Assembly (NCBI GenBank): GCA_947305825.1
Contig: CAMZET010000061.1
Coordinates: 1 to 7,659, forward strand
Direction of reading: 5' to 3'
Length of the DNA stretch: 7,659 nucleotides
Source: an uncultured Verrucomicrobiota bacterium
GTDB taxonomy: Bacteria; Verrucomicrobiota; Kiritimatiellia; RFP12; UBA1067
The notes under the pieces were generated by a model, which saw nothing but the letters and a program-made list of their open reading frames with translations, had not been told where the DNA came from and did not search any database. This document shows, in pieces, positions 1 through 6,415 of the stretch. Position numbers and translations under genes: made by a program. How positions within the stretch are numbered: the stretch's first letter is position 1; each line of letters opens with the position of its first letter.

Positions 1-321
1 CGGACGGTACCCGCAAAGCTGCCCGGCATCCATGTCGACGAGGCAGATGTCCTCCGGCTTCATGAAGCCCTTGCTGCAAAGGGTGGGAGAACAGAGGACG
101 AGGTCTTCGCCGACGCGGACGGAGAGGTTGCCGCCGTTGCCGTCGGTATAGCCGCGGGAGTAGATGCGGCGGCCCATTTCGCACATTTGCTCCTTGACGC
201 GGACGATGGGCGCGGAGACGAAGAATTCGTCGAGCTCGCGGCGCGTCTGCGGCTGCGGGCCGCCCTTCCAGTCGTATGCGCGGTTCACCAGCGGCGGCTT
301 GATGTAGAGGTCGGGATTCAT
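1..321 (-). CDS. Class II aldolase/adducin family protein, N-terminal part (runs off left edge)
   Basis: The 107 visible codons begin with MNPDLYIKPP and are cut by the window edge. A helix around residues 39-55 (VRVKEQMCEMGRRIYSRG) leads into GNGGNLSVR near 61-69, then a SPT...SKGFMKPEDI segment and LVDMDAG. This is the N-terminal signature of class II aldolases such as FucA, AraD and RhaD, in which the G-x-GGN-x-SxR loop contacts the phosphate of the sugar-phosphate substrate. The zinc-binding histidines and catalytic acid would lie outside the window, so substrate and even aldolase activity are open; the family also holds epimerases and decarboxylases. No signal peptide is seen, so it is probably cytoplasmic. 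The start is the only suitable in-frame ATG, but its nearest purine-rich stretch (AAGGAA) is 13 bases away, an unusually long spacing. It lies 70 bases after the envelope operon and need not be part of it. Confidence 0.85.
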   Translation of the reverse strand, partial: MNPDLYIKPPLVNRAYDWKGGPQPQTRRELDEFFVSAPIVRVKEQMCEMGRRIYSRGYTDGNGGNLSVRVGEDLVLCSPTLCSKGFMKPEDICLVDMDAGQLCGYRP

Positions 322-364
322 GATAGTAGTACTGTTCCTTGTTTGTCGGTTTATCCCATGCCAG

Positions 365-393
365 AAAAATCGGAAGAAAGCCGTCTGAAGGCT
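365..393 (-). terminator. Weak hairpin plus T-rich stretch at the end of the envelope operon
   Basis: Read on the minus strand, AGCC-TTCAGAC-GGCT forms a 4-bp stem overlapping the TAG stop of the COG3014 gene. A T-rich stretch follows, with TTTTT at 365-369. The stem is short and the T-run is about nine bases away, so this is at best a poor intrinsic terminator, and read-through into the aldolase gene is possible. Confidence 0.25.
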
Positions 394-1891
394 AGAAATT
401 GACGACTTTGACGGAAGCCTTTGCGTATGCGGTCGGCTTGCGGAGGACGACTACGGCGTTGCCTTGCGGCGGGAGGGAGACCTGGGCGGCGGGGACGCCG
501 TCGGCGACGATGGTAACGGTGCCGTCGGCGGGGCGCGGGATGCGCGCGAGGAGGACGCGCTTGGGGAGGGCGGTCCAGGAGCGCGTGTCAGCACCGCGTC
601 GCAGGGCGCCGTAGCCGGCGACGCCGAACTGCGAAAGCGTGAGCGCCATGGCGGCGTATTCTGCGCTGCGGTCGTCCTTGCGATGGTGCCTGGCGTGAGC
701 GGCACGCGCCCTGGCGGCCTCGGCGGCGATGCCGAGCGCGACCTGCGCGCCGACCTCGACGACGGTGCGCGTTATTTCGCGCGCTATCGCCCCGCGCATG
801 AACACGTCGTATTCCGTCTTGGCCAGCAAATCGACGTTGGCGAGTTCCTTGAGCGCGACGCCGTTCACCGACCAGTACATGGCGGCGTTGTTGCGCGTGC
901 GGAAGCGCGGAAGGCAGAGCCCGGCGTATTTCACGTACTCGCCGGCGTACGGTATGAGGAAAAGCGGCAAATCGACGCGGAATTCGTCGCGGTACGGGCA
1001 AAGGCCGTCCTCGACGTAAACCCAGACCTGGTTTGCGGGGCGAGCGCCGGCAGCGCATTCGCGGTTGTCCTGCGCGACGAACGGGTTGTCGCCGCGAAGG
1101 CTCGCGGCATCCTTCAGGTAGGTCCGGCCGCCGTCGCCGTTGAGCCAGCGGAAGACGCCGGTGAAGTGGGTCGCATAGGGGTTCTGGTAGTCGCGGGGAG
1201 AGAGTTTATTGAGTATGCCGGAAGTGAAGATGTCGAAGCCGTAGTTGGAGCGGATTTGCTGCCTGAAAGTTTCGTTCTTGAACGCGCCGTCAACTGCCCC
1301 TGCGCTCTTGGCAGGGTCGACGGCGGCGTCGGCGTTCGACTTGCTGCGGGCGTAGTCGGCGGTTTCGCGGCGGAGGCGCTCGTCGGCGGCGTCGAGGTCT
1401 TTGCGGCGCTGCCAGAGCCAGTTCTCCTGGTGCTGCATGGCGCGGTTGAGTTCCGTGCGCGCCGCCGGCTTCCTGCCGGTCGCGGCGTAGATTTGCGCCT
1501 TGTAGAGGCAGGTGAAGATTCTGTCCTGCCCGCCGCCGTCGTACTTGAAGAACTTGTCGTTTATCATCATGGCGGCCGCCGTGTCCGTCGCCTGCTTGAA
1601 GACGGATGCCTGGTCGTTGTAGATCATGCGGTCTTCGGCGGCGTCGTAGAGCGCGAGGGCCTTGTCAGAGTTGTCGGCGAGGTCGTTTGCGGAGGCTGCG
1701 AGGAGCTGCCAGAGGAGCTGGGAGTCGTCGGCCTTCGCGGCGAGCTCGGCGGGTTCTGCGGCCGCCTCGGCATAGCGCCCGTAGGCGATGTTCTGCTGGT
1801 AGTCGGCGAGAACGCCGTTTGTTGTGCGGCAGCCCGCCGCCGCGACAAGCGCGGCCAGCGGGACGAACTTCAGCATTGCCTCAAGACGCAT
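392..1891 (-). CDS. COG3014-family outer-membrane lipoprotein with TPR-like N-terminal half
   Basis: This 499-aa protein starts with a lipoprotein signal ending AAAGC at Cys21; Arg at +2 does not signal inner-membrane retention, so outer-membrane anchoring is expected. Residues about 30-185 are Ala-rich helical repeats of TPR character (SDKALALYDAAEDRM, YKAQIYAATGRKPAARTELNRAMQ) ending in a charged helix at 162-185. The second half carries motifs I associate with COG3014: NPYATHFTGVF (237-247), VWVYVEDGLCPYRDEFRVDLPLF (289-311) and DTRSWTALPKRVLLARIPRP (435-454), then a beta-rich tail. The family has no established biochemical role; it is found beside LpoB and YcfL in some Gammaproteobacteria, which points to the cell envelope. 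The start is supported by GAGGAG seven bases upstream; the in-frame Met6 has a poorer site. It lies 33 bases after the repeat-protein gene and is last in the likely operon. The family call rests on recalled motifs and context, not a search. Confidence 0.8.
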   Translation of the reverse strand: MRLEAMLKFVPLAALVAAAGCRTTNGVLADYQQNIAYGRYAEAAAEPAELAAKADDSQLLWQLLAASANDLADNSDKALALYDAAEDRMIYNDQASVFKQATDTAAAMMINDKFFKYDGGGQDRIFTCLYKAQIYAATGRKPAARTELNRAMQHQENWLWQRRKDLDAADERLRRETADYARSKSNADAAVDPAKSAGAVDGAFKNETFRQQIRSNYGFDIFTSGILNKLSPRDYQNPYATHFTGVFRWLNGDGGRTYLKDAASLRGDNPFVAQDNRECAAGARPANQVWVYVEDGLCPYRDEFRVDLPLFLIPYAGEYVKYAGLCLPRFRTRNNAAMYWSVNGVALKELANVDLLAKTEYDVFMRGAIAREITRTVVEVGAQVALGIAAEAARARAAHARHHRKDDRSAEYAAMALTLSQFGVAGYGALRRGADTRSWTALPKRVLLARIPRPADGTVTIVADGVPAAQVSLPPQGNAVVVLRKPTAYAKASVKVVNF

Positions 1892-1924
1892 GGGGCTGCT
1901 CCTCGTGTTTTGGTCGGGCCTGCT

Positions 1925-2452
1925 TTACCAGGCGAAGTTGATGATGGGCAGCGTCCACTGCGTGGTGGCGAAGTTGATGAGGCCGATTTGCAACCCTTCT
2001 AGATGCTGCGCGTAGTTGACGAGACCGATTTGGATGCCGCCGACCGGGCCCTCGACCACGTTCACGAGGCCGATTTGTAAGCCGGAAGCCGCCTGCGAGG
2101 CGTAGTTGCCGAGGACGTTTATGCCGATGCCGCCGAGACGGTCGCAGTTGCCGAACACGCCCGTGTCGAAGCCGTACATCCCGACGTGGTGGCCCCAGCC
2201 GAAATTGAGGCGCAGGCCCTTGACGGTGGACTCGAAGTTGGGCGCGGCCCACGGCAGAATCGTGATGCCTATGGGCATTTCGTAGGCGCGGTAGCCGTAG
2301 GCGTTGCCGCCGCCGCGCTGCACGAACACGACGTCCTGCGGGTGCGAGCCGTCGGAAAGCTGGTTGGCGACGCCCTGGCCGGGCATCATTTGCGCGGATG
2401 CCGCGACCGAGCCGAGGACGGCGGCGGCAAGCACGAGAGACTTGGAGTTCAT
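1925..2452 (-). CDS. Secreted LA_2272-type surface repeat protein
   Basis: This 175-aa protein begins with a Sec signal peptide (MNSKSLVLAA...) with likely cleavage after ASA at residue 20. It has no lipobox, unlike the lipoproteins around it. The C-terminal half holds near-identical octapeptides GLQIGLVN (124-131), GIQIGLVN (139-146) and GLQIGLIN (153-160), spaced 14-15 residues apart, with a divergent copy GIGINVLGN at 108-116. This pattern is typical of LA_2272-type surface repeat proteins, first named in Leptospira, where the repeats are thought to stack as short beta-strands. Function is unknown. It ends in hydrophobic/aromatic INFAW, which could resemble an outer-membrane beta-strand end, though this is only suggestive. 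AAGGGA lies eight bases before the ATG. The gene sits 54 bases after the 497-aa gene and 33 bases before the COG3014 gene. Confidence 0.75.
   Translation of the reverse strand: MNSKSLVLAAAVLGSVAASAQMMPGQGVANQLSDGSHPQDVVFVQRGGGNAYGYRAYEMPIGITILPWAAPNFESTVKGLRLNFGWGHHVGMYGFDTGVFGNCDRLGGIGINVLGNYASQAASGLQIGLVNVVEGPVGGIQIGLVNYAQHLEGLQIGLINFATTQWTLPIINFAW
1973..2083 (-). repeat. G(L/I)QIGL(V/I)N tandem repeat within the surface protein
   Basis: Three diverged coding repeats, each with a core encoding G-(L/I)-QIGL-(V/I)-N, recur every 42-45 bases. On the plus strand the copies share the pattern GTTSAYGAGRCCGATTTG. Synonymous differences between copies show that the protein repeat, not the DNA repeat, is being kept. 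Confidence 0.8.
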
Positions 2453-2506
2453 AGCGTTGTTCCCTTTTTGCGGTATGGTTGCTGATTAGTTGCGCAGCTC
2501 GCGTGA

Positions 2507-4000
2507 TTAGAAGCCGAGGCGGACGCCGTGCGGGGCGGGCGTGTAGGCCGGGGCCGGAGCCGGGGCATACTCCGGCACTGCGGCGGCAGCGGCCGCTTCT
2601 GCGGCGGCGTAGGCCTGCGGGTCGAGGCGGCGCTGGATTGCCGCGCAAATGGCGTCGGCCGCGGCCTGCGCAGAGGTCGAGGAAAACTGCTCGGGCGAGT
2701 CGCCGAAGCGCGAGGCGTCGAGCTTCACCGTGTCCGCCCACGCGATTTCCGTCGTCGGCGCCACGACGCAGCGGAAGCGCACTTCCGCGAATATGACGCT
2801 AGGCGGCGGCAGCGGCAGACCAGTCACGTAATCGACGCCCGGCGAGGCGACGTCGGAAAACGTCACTTCGGCAACGACGAGGTAGTCGGTCGCGAGCTTG
2901 TTCGACAGGCGGCAGACGTCGTTCGGGTTCGCGTTCGGGTCGTTCACGATGCGGCCGAGTTCGTTGTCGATTTCAGGTCCGAACGAGCGGTCGAGGACCC
3001 TGAAGGAGCCGGTCTGCGCGAGGTCGGTGTTGAGATGGTCGGCCACGTCGTCCATCCAGGTGCGCGCGGAGTAGCCGATGCCCCAGACACCGAAGGAGTT
3101 GCGCTTGGAGATGAAAGGTGCGACGGCGATGCGCTGACGCTTGCGCGGCAGGACGCTCGGCTTGGCGACGATTTCGGCCGGTGCGGCGACGACCGGCGGC
3201 GGCGGAGCGACGACGGCAGGAGCCGGCTCGGGCACCGCGAAAGGCTCGGCGTCCGCGTAGAAACGCAGCTCGTCCTTCACCCTCGCCTTGCCGGAGACGA
3301 GTTTCGCGTTCGAGGTCTTCGCGCCGACATCGACAATCTCGCAGACGCCGACCGTCTTCTCGCTCTTCACTTCCTCGCCCGTGTCGTCGTCCACGACAAC
3401 CTTTATGCGGCGCACTTCGTACTGCTCGCCCACGTTGATGAAGTCGCGGCCGTAGTTGATGGTGAGTTCGTCGTCCTCGTCGTCGTAGGCGATGATTTTC
3501 GGCGGGTAGTCGCGCATCAGTATGGCGAGGGCCATGCGCTGCACGACGTATACGAGCATGTCTTTCGAAGTCTGGACGTAGTTGTTCACACGCAGGGTCT
3601 CGGCCTCGTAGGCTTCCTGGGTGCGCAGGTCGTAGACGCGGATGGAGACGGTAGCGATGTATTCGGGGAGGGTCGCGGCGGCGATGGTGCGCGTGCGGCC
3701 GGACTTCTGGAGCTGGACTATTTCGCCGCGGATGGAGTAGCCGGCGGGGACGAGTTCGACGTTCGCGCCGAAGTTCTGCTCACGCGCCGCCGTGTCGTAG
3801 GCGTCGCGGTCGAGCACCTTGTACTTCGACTGCGCGAGTTTCGTCAGCAGAAGGCCGTCGATTCCCTCGAACGCCACGCGGTCGACCCCGGTCGCGTAGG
3901 AGATTTTGTCGAGGACGAGCCACTTGGCCTGGCCTGTCGGCGCGGCGACGCCGGCGAGGGCGATGGCGGCCGCCGCCATTGCGGTAAAGAGCTTCTTCAT
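2507..4000 (-). CDS. Secreted protein with two CsgG/TolB-like domains and a FlgT-C-like middle
   Basis: The 497-aa product has a Sec signal peptide (residues 1-25, no lipobox cysteine). Domain one (about 26-165) has the TolB/CsgG layout: KWLVLDKIS strand, helix LLLTKLAQ, then YKVLDRDAYD, a SIRGEIV strand and IRVYDLRTQEAYEAE. Residues 166-248 (ELTINYGRDFINVGEQYEV, DDDTGEEV, VGVCEIVDV, VKDELRFY) look like the C-terminal domain of the flagellar protein FlgT. A Pro/Ala linker (252-285) leads to a second CsgG-like domain (288-460): RIAVAPFISK, HLNTDLAQTGSFRVLDR, LATDYLVVAEV. An Ala/Pro tail follows (463-490). Proteins of this fold (CsgG, LpoB, FlgT) work in envelope or appendage assembly, but no partner for this one can be named. 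AAGGAA lies seven bases before the ATG, and the gene follows lpoB by 38 bases. No flagellar or curli gene is visible, so I would not call it FlgT or CsgG. The fold call is from pattern recognition. Confidence 0.7.
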   Translation of the reverse strand: MKKLFTAMAAAAIALAGVAAPTGQAKWLVLDKISYATGVDRVAFEGIDGLLLTKLAQSKYKVLDRDAYDTAAREQNFGANVELVPAGYSIRGEIVQLQKSGRTRTIAAATLPEYIATVSIRVYDLRTQEAYEAETLRVNNYVQTSKDMLVYVVQRMALAILMRDYPPKIIAYDDEDDELTINYGRDFINVGEQYEVRRIKVVVDDDTGEEVKSEKTVGVCEIVDVGAKTSNAKLVSGKARVKDELRFYADAEPFAVPEPAPAVVAPPPPVVAAPAEIVAKPSVLPRKRQRIAVAPFISKRNSFGVWGIGYSARTWMDDVADHLNTDLAQTGSFRVLDRSFGPEIDNELGRIVNDPNANPNDVCRLSNKLATDYLVVAEVTFSDVASPGVDYVTGLPLPPPSVIFAEVRFRCVVAPTTEIAWADTVKLDASRFGDSPEQFSSTSAQAAADAICAAIQRRLDPQAYAAAEAAAAAAVPEYAPAPAPAYTPAPHGVRLGF

Positions 4001-4038
4001 CGTTCGATTCCTTTCAGTCTTTATAGCCTAGGGCTGAA

Positions 4039-4611
4039 TCAGTTGGCCATTATGTTGCGGCGGTCGATGCCCTTGGACATGGGTATGCGCGCCGTCCAGT
4101 ACTGAAGGCCGTTCGTGGTGTCGGTCAGCGCGAGGCTGAGCGAGAACTCCTGGTAGAAGTTGCCGCCGTCGCGGCGCATATTGCGCTGCTGGAGCTTGCC
4201 GTCGAGGATGAAGTCTGGGCGCGGCACGTTCATGCCCTGGGCGATGAGCGACGGCGCGAGCGCTTCGTTGTAGATGACGAATATGCCGCCGTTGGTGAGT
4301 TCTTCCTTGAGGCTCTGGCTGAGCTGCTCGGAAAGAGCATCGGCGTAGATGCCGCGCGACATCGTGTCGTTAGTTATATCCTTCACGTTCAAGACCATGC
4401 GCACGCCCTTCTCGCCCTGGTAGCGCGCGGCGACGGAGTTGAGTTTCGAGACGGCCTGCTGGACGGCGCGGTCGATGTCGTCCTGGGCGAAGCCGCTGAC
4501 GGTCTCCTGGGAGCCGCGCGTGACGATGTGGGAGCGCTCCGTCATGCAGCCGGTCGAAAAGGCGGCGGTTGCGGCCAGGGCAGAGGCGAATACGATGCTG
4601 CTTGTTTTCAT
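4039..4611 (-). CDS. lpoB: LpoB-like penicillin-binding protein activator lipoprotein
   Basis: The 190-aa protein has a lipoprotein signal with STGC (Cys22). The mature part reads like LpoB: GFAQDDIDRAVQQAVSKL (40-57), RMVLNVKDITNDT (71-83) as the first TolB-like strand, a helix ALSEQLSQSLKEEL (92-105), IFVIYNEA (110-117), then the LpoB-type signature PRPDFILDGKLQQRNMR (130-146) and FSLSLALTDTTNGLQYW (156-172). In Escherichia coli LpoB spans the periplasm from the outer membrane and stimulates peptidoglycan synthase PBP1b through its UB2H domain. E. coli LpoB carries a long disordered stretch after the lipid anchor; here only about 18 residues separate Cys22 from the fold, so its reach looks shorter. 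No penicillin-binding protein is in the window. AAGGAA lies nine bases before the ATG, and the gene follows ycfL by 37 bases. An LpoB-family paralogue with another target is possible. Confidence 0.8.
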   Translation of the reverse strand: MKTSSIVFASALAATAAFSTGCMTERSHIVTRGSQETVSGFAQDDIDRAVQQAVSKLNSVAARYQGEKGVRMVLNVKDITNDTMSRGIYADALSEQLSQSLKEELTNGGIFVIYNEALAPSLIAQGMNVPRPDFILDGKLQQRNMRRDGGNFYQEFSLSLALTDTTNGLQYWTARIPMSKGIDRRNIMAN

Positions 4612-4648
4612 TGCTGCGAATTCCTTTCAAAATTGCTGCGCACCGGAC

Positions 4649-5044
4649 TCAACGGGAGAGACGGCGCACGTAGATTCTCATGTCGACTGCGTCCTGGGTC
4701 GGGGCGACGCCCTTGAGCGCGGCGTGATCCATCGGCGCGACGTTGGCCGTCTGCCAATAGGAAGTAAGACCCTCGCAGGCGAAGCCGGAGGCGTCGAGCC
4801 ACTCGACCTTCCACTCGACGTCGATGGGGCGGTGGGTGACATTCACGACGGTAGCCTGGAACGTGGCGAAAGGCGAGCCGGCGAGCTTGGCGCACCTGGC
4901 GTCGCGCACGTAGATGGAGCGTCCGAGATTTTCGGCGACCGTGACGCGCGTGTCGGAGGGATAGTATGGGGTGGATGCGCAGCCGGCGGCGGCGACCATA
5001 GCCGCCGCTGCCACCGCCATCGCAAAGAAGCTTCCGAGTTTCAT
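4649..5044 (-). CDS. ycfL: YcfL/DUF1425-family lipoprotein
   Basis: The 131-aa product has a lipobox AAGC (Cys22) followed by Ala-Ser, suggesting outer-membrane sorting. The mature domain (about 34-127) matches the DUF1425/YcfL pattern: a first strand VTVAENL, IYVRDARCAKLAGSPFATFQATVVN, then IDVEWKVEWLDASGFAC, LTSYWQTANVAP and a closing VAPTQDAVDMRIYVR. This is an immunoglobulin-like beta-sandwich layout, with the WLDASGF and GVAP segments being the most telling. YcfL has no proven activity, but ycfL stands next to lpoB in E. coli and relatives, and the same neighbours occur here in the same order. The start has AAGGAA seven bases upstream. It lies 28 bases after the 387-aa gene and 37 bases before lpoB, so translation from one transcript is very likely. 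Confidence 0.8.
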   Translation of the reverse strand: MKLGSFFAMAVAAAAMVAAAGCASTPYYPSDTRVTVAENLGRSIYVRDARCAKLAGSPFATFQATVVNVTHRPIDVEWKVEWLDASGFACEGLTSYWQTANVAPMDHAALKGVAPTQDAVDMRIYVRRLSR

Positions 5045-5072
5045 TTCTCTGTTCCTTTACAAGTTGCGGTTA

Positions 5073-6236
5073 TCAATATTCCTCGGCGCCGGACTCTACC
5101 GCCGGCATGGCGGGCGAGGCCGGCGAGGAAACCTCTTCGTCGTCATCGTCGTCCACCGTCGCCTCTACGACCACCGGCTCGCGCTTCTTGAACACGAGTT
5201 TCACGCGGACCTTGCCGTCCTCGTTCTGCAGGTCGAGAAGACGGCGGATAGGCTTGCAGCCGTCGAGCTCGGCTGTAACGAAATGCTCGACGGCGAGGAC
5301 GCGGACGCGACCGTCGATGTCGATGCTGCGTCCGTCGAGGCTGACTTCCGCTTCGTCTTCGTCAAGCCCTTTGGGCGCCTTGACGACGAAGTTGAGTTCT
5401 GCGGTGAAGAACGCGACGATGCGCTCGGCAATCTGTTCGCAAGCCTGCTCGACGAGTTTGCGCGCCGGGTCGGACGTGACGGACTTCACGGTGCTGTTGG
5501 CGACGTCCTTCCACACGGCGCTGCCGCTGTCGGCGATGAGCACGTTGCCCTCGAGATCGCGCACCTTGAAGGTGTAGGGCTGCGTATAGACGGTCTCGCG
5601 GCGCTTGATGCGGGCGTTGACATTGTATTCACGGAAGTCTTCCTCGCGGTCGCCGAGCGTGGCGGTGAGGATGCAGCCGGCACCGGCGAAGGCGGATGCG
5701 TCGTTGCCACTGAGCGCCTGCTCGACGAGGGCCATGTCGGCGTTGGTGCGGTCCACGACCTGGACGAGCTTGCCGGCCCGACGGGAGATGGCGGCCTGGA
5801 GGTAATCCTTTGCGAGCGGCACGTAGCGCGTCGCGTCATTGGCGAGCGTCTTCGTGCGCAAATTGTCGAGGAGGCGCTTGTTGCGGGCGTTCTCTTCGTC
5901 GATTTCCGTCTGGTTCTTAATGTACTCCATCTTTCGCGAATTCCAGTTGAAGCGGACGATTTCGCGGTCGAGGTCGGGGTTCTTGATTTTATCGGCGTCG
6001 GAAAGGGTCGGAGGTCTGTCGAGGTTCTGCTGCGGAAGGAGCTGCTCGCCGAGCCACTTGTCGACCTGCGTCATTGCCTCGATGGTGCCGAAGCCGGCAA
6101 TCATGAGTTTCATGTTGCGAGGGGCGCGCTTGGCGAGAGCCTCCTGGTAGTCCTCGCCGTCCATCTGGGCCGCGAACGAGGCGAATGTCGCCGCGCAGAC
6201 CATGAGTGCCGCCGCTTTCTTGAACTTCGTATCCAT
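5073..6236 (-). CDS. Secreted TolB/CsgG-like protein with PEGA-like C-terminal domain and acidic tail
   Basis: The 387-aa protein opens with a Sec signal peptide cleaved probably near residue 22. Cys14 follows LMV, which is not an acceptable lipobox. A first strand KLMIAGFGT (43-51) is separated from the rest of a TolB/CsgG-like fold by a charged, helical insertion (about 58-140, rich in K, R, D, E and N). The fold resumes with YLQAAISRRAGKLVQVVDR (145-163), ADMALVEQ, an ILTATLGD strand, and YTFKVRDLEGNVLIADSG (221-238), ending in the helix LVEQACEQIAERIVAFF. Residues 295-350 (AEVSLDGRSIDIDGRVRV...AELDGCKPI...VRVKLVFK) look like a PEGA-type beta-sandwich. The C-terminus is acidic (DDDDDEE, then ESGAEEY). 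GAGGAG lies eight bases before the ATG. It is the first gene of the likely operon. Function is unknown; the domain assignments are inference from sequence pattern. Confidence 0.65.
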   Translation of the reverse strand: MDTKFKKAAALMVCAATFASFAAQMDGEDYQEALAKRAPRNMKLMIAGFGTIEAMTQVDKWLGEQLLPQQNLDRPPTLSDADKIKNPDLDREIVRFNWNSRKMEYIKNQTEIDEENARNKRLLDNLRTKTLANDATRYVPLAKDYLQAAISRRAGKLVQVVDRTNADMALVEQALSGNDASAFAGAGCILTATLGDREEDFREYNVNARIKRRETVYTQPYTFKVRDLEGNVLIADSGSAVWKDVANSTVKSVTSDPARKLVEQACEQIAERIVAFFTAELNFVVKAPKGLDEDEAEVSLDGRSIDIDGRVRVLAVEHFVTAELDGCKPIRRLLDLQNEDGKVRVKLVFKKREPVVVEATVDDDDDEEVSSPASPAMPAVESGAEEY

Positions 6237-6335
6237 GTTTTATTCTCCTCTTGTTTCGAGATTTGTCTTGATTTGTTTCATGCCGGGCCGGCTCGCTTTT
6301 CCTGCCGCTTCCCCTTGCATCGGAGTTAGGTGATG

Positions 6336-6351
6336 CAGAAACTCGTTTCTG
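6336..6351. promoter_or_regulatory. Perfect 7-bp inverted repeat in the leader of the envelope operon
   Basis: CAGAAAC-TC-GTTTCTG is a perfect palindrome lying 100 bases before the first gene of the operon and just after the terminator of the previous gene. The two-base centre is too tight for a good RNA hairpin and no T-run follows, so a DNA-binding site for a dimeric regulator is the more natural reading. A TTGTCA box overlaps it on the minus strand, but no convincing -10 is found at the right distance. Confidence 0.35.
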
Positions 6352-6365
6352 ACAAAAAACACGCG

Positions 6366-6403
6366 AAAAACTGCAAGCGGGGACGCGCCGCGCCCCCGCC
6401 TGC
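6366..6403 (-). terminator. Intrinsic terminator after the His/Pro-rich gene
   Basis: On the minus strand GCAGGCGGGG and CCCCGCTTGC form a 10-bp stem with one G-T wobble and an 11-base loop (arms 6394-6403 and 6373-6382). The stem is followed, after two bases, by TTTTT (6366-6370) and further on by TTTTTT (6353-6358). It begins 13 bases after the stop of the His/Pro-rich gene and separates that gene from the envelope operon. Confidence 0.8.
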
Positions 6404-6415
6404 CGTCGCGCATCG

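Noticed and set aside
380..389. GCCGTCTGAA, identical to the Neisseria DNA uptake sequence core
   Set aside because: It is a single copy in the window, and nothing else suggests Neisseria. It is explained as part of the weak hairpin at the COG3014 stop codon; chance is likely.
464..2002. Long plus-strand open frame (512 codons) antisense to the COG3014 gene
   Set aside because: It is a GC-rich shadow frame. The minus-strand frame has a lipoprotein signal, a ribosome site and family motifs, while this one has low-complexity Val/Gly/Arg composition and no recognisable domain.
2507..4000. Calling the 497-aa protein FlgT or CsgG outright
   Set aside because: No flagellar or curli genes are visible, it is not a lipoprotein as CsgG is, and the domain order differs from both.
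4000..4032. TATAAA just upstream of the 497-aa gene as an internal promoter
   Set aside because: The predicted start would fall at or inside the ribosome binding site, and no -35 is present at suitable spacing.
2528..4105. Plus-strand open frame of 525 codons opposite the CsgG-like gene
   Set aside because: Its composition is Arg/Val/His-rich with no domain, and it overlaps a well-supported gene with signal peptide and ribosome site on the other strand.
6240..6281. Possible 13-codon leader peptide (MKQIKTNLETRGE) ending just before the first operon gene
   Set aside because: It has no ribosome site of its own and lacks attenuator features such as runs of one regulatory codon with alternative hairpins.
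6282..6292. GCCGG-G-CCGGC inverted repeat
   Set aside because: It is a short GC palindrome of a kind expected by chance in GC-rich DNA, with no T-run and no relation to a promoter element.
4971..6329. Plus-strand open frame of 452 codons opposite the first operon gene
   Set aside because: It is a shadow frame created by codon bias of the minus-strand gene; it spans the intergenic gap and has no coherent domain.
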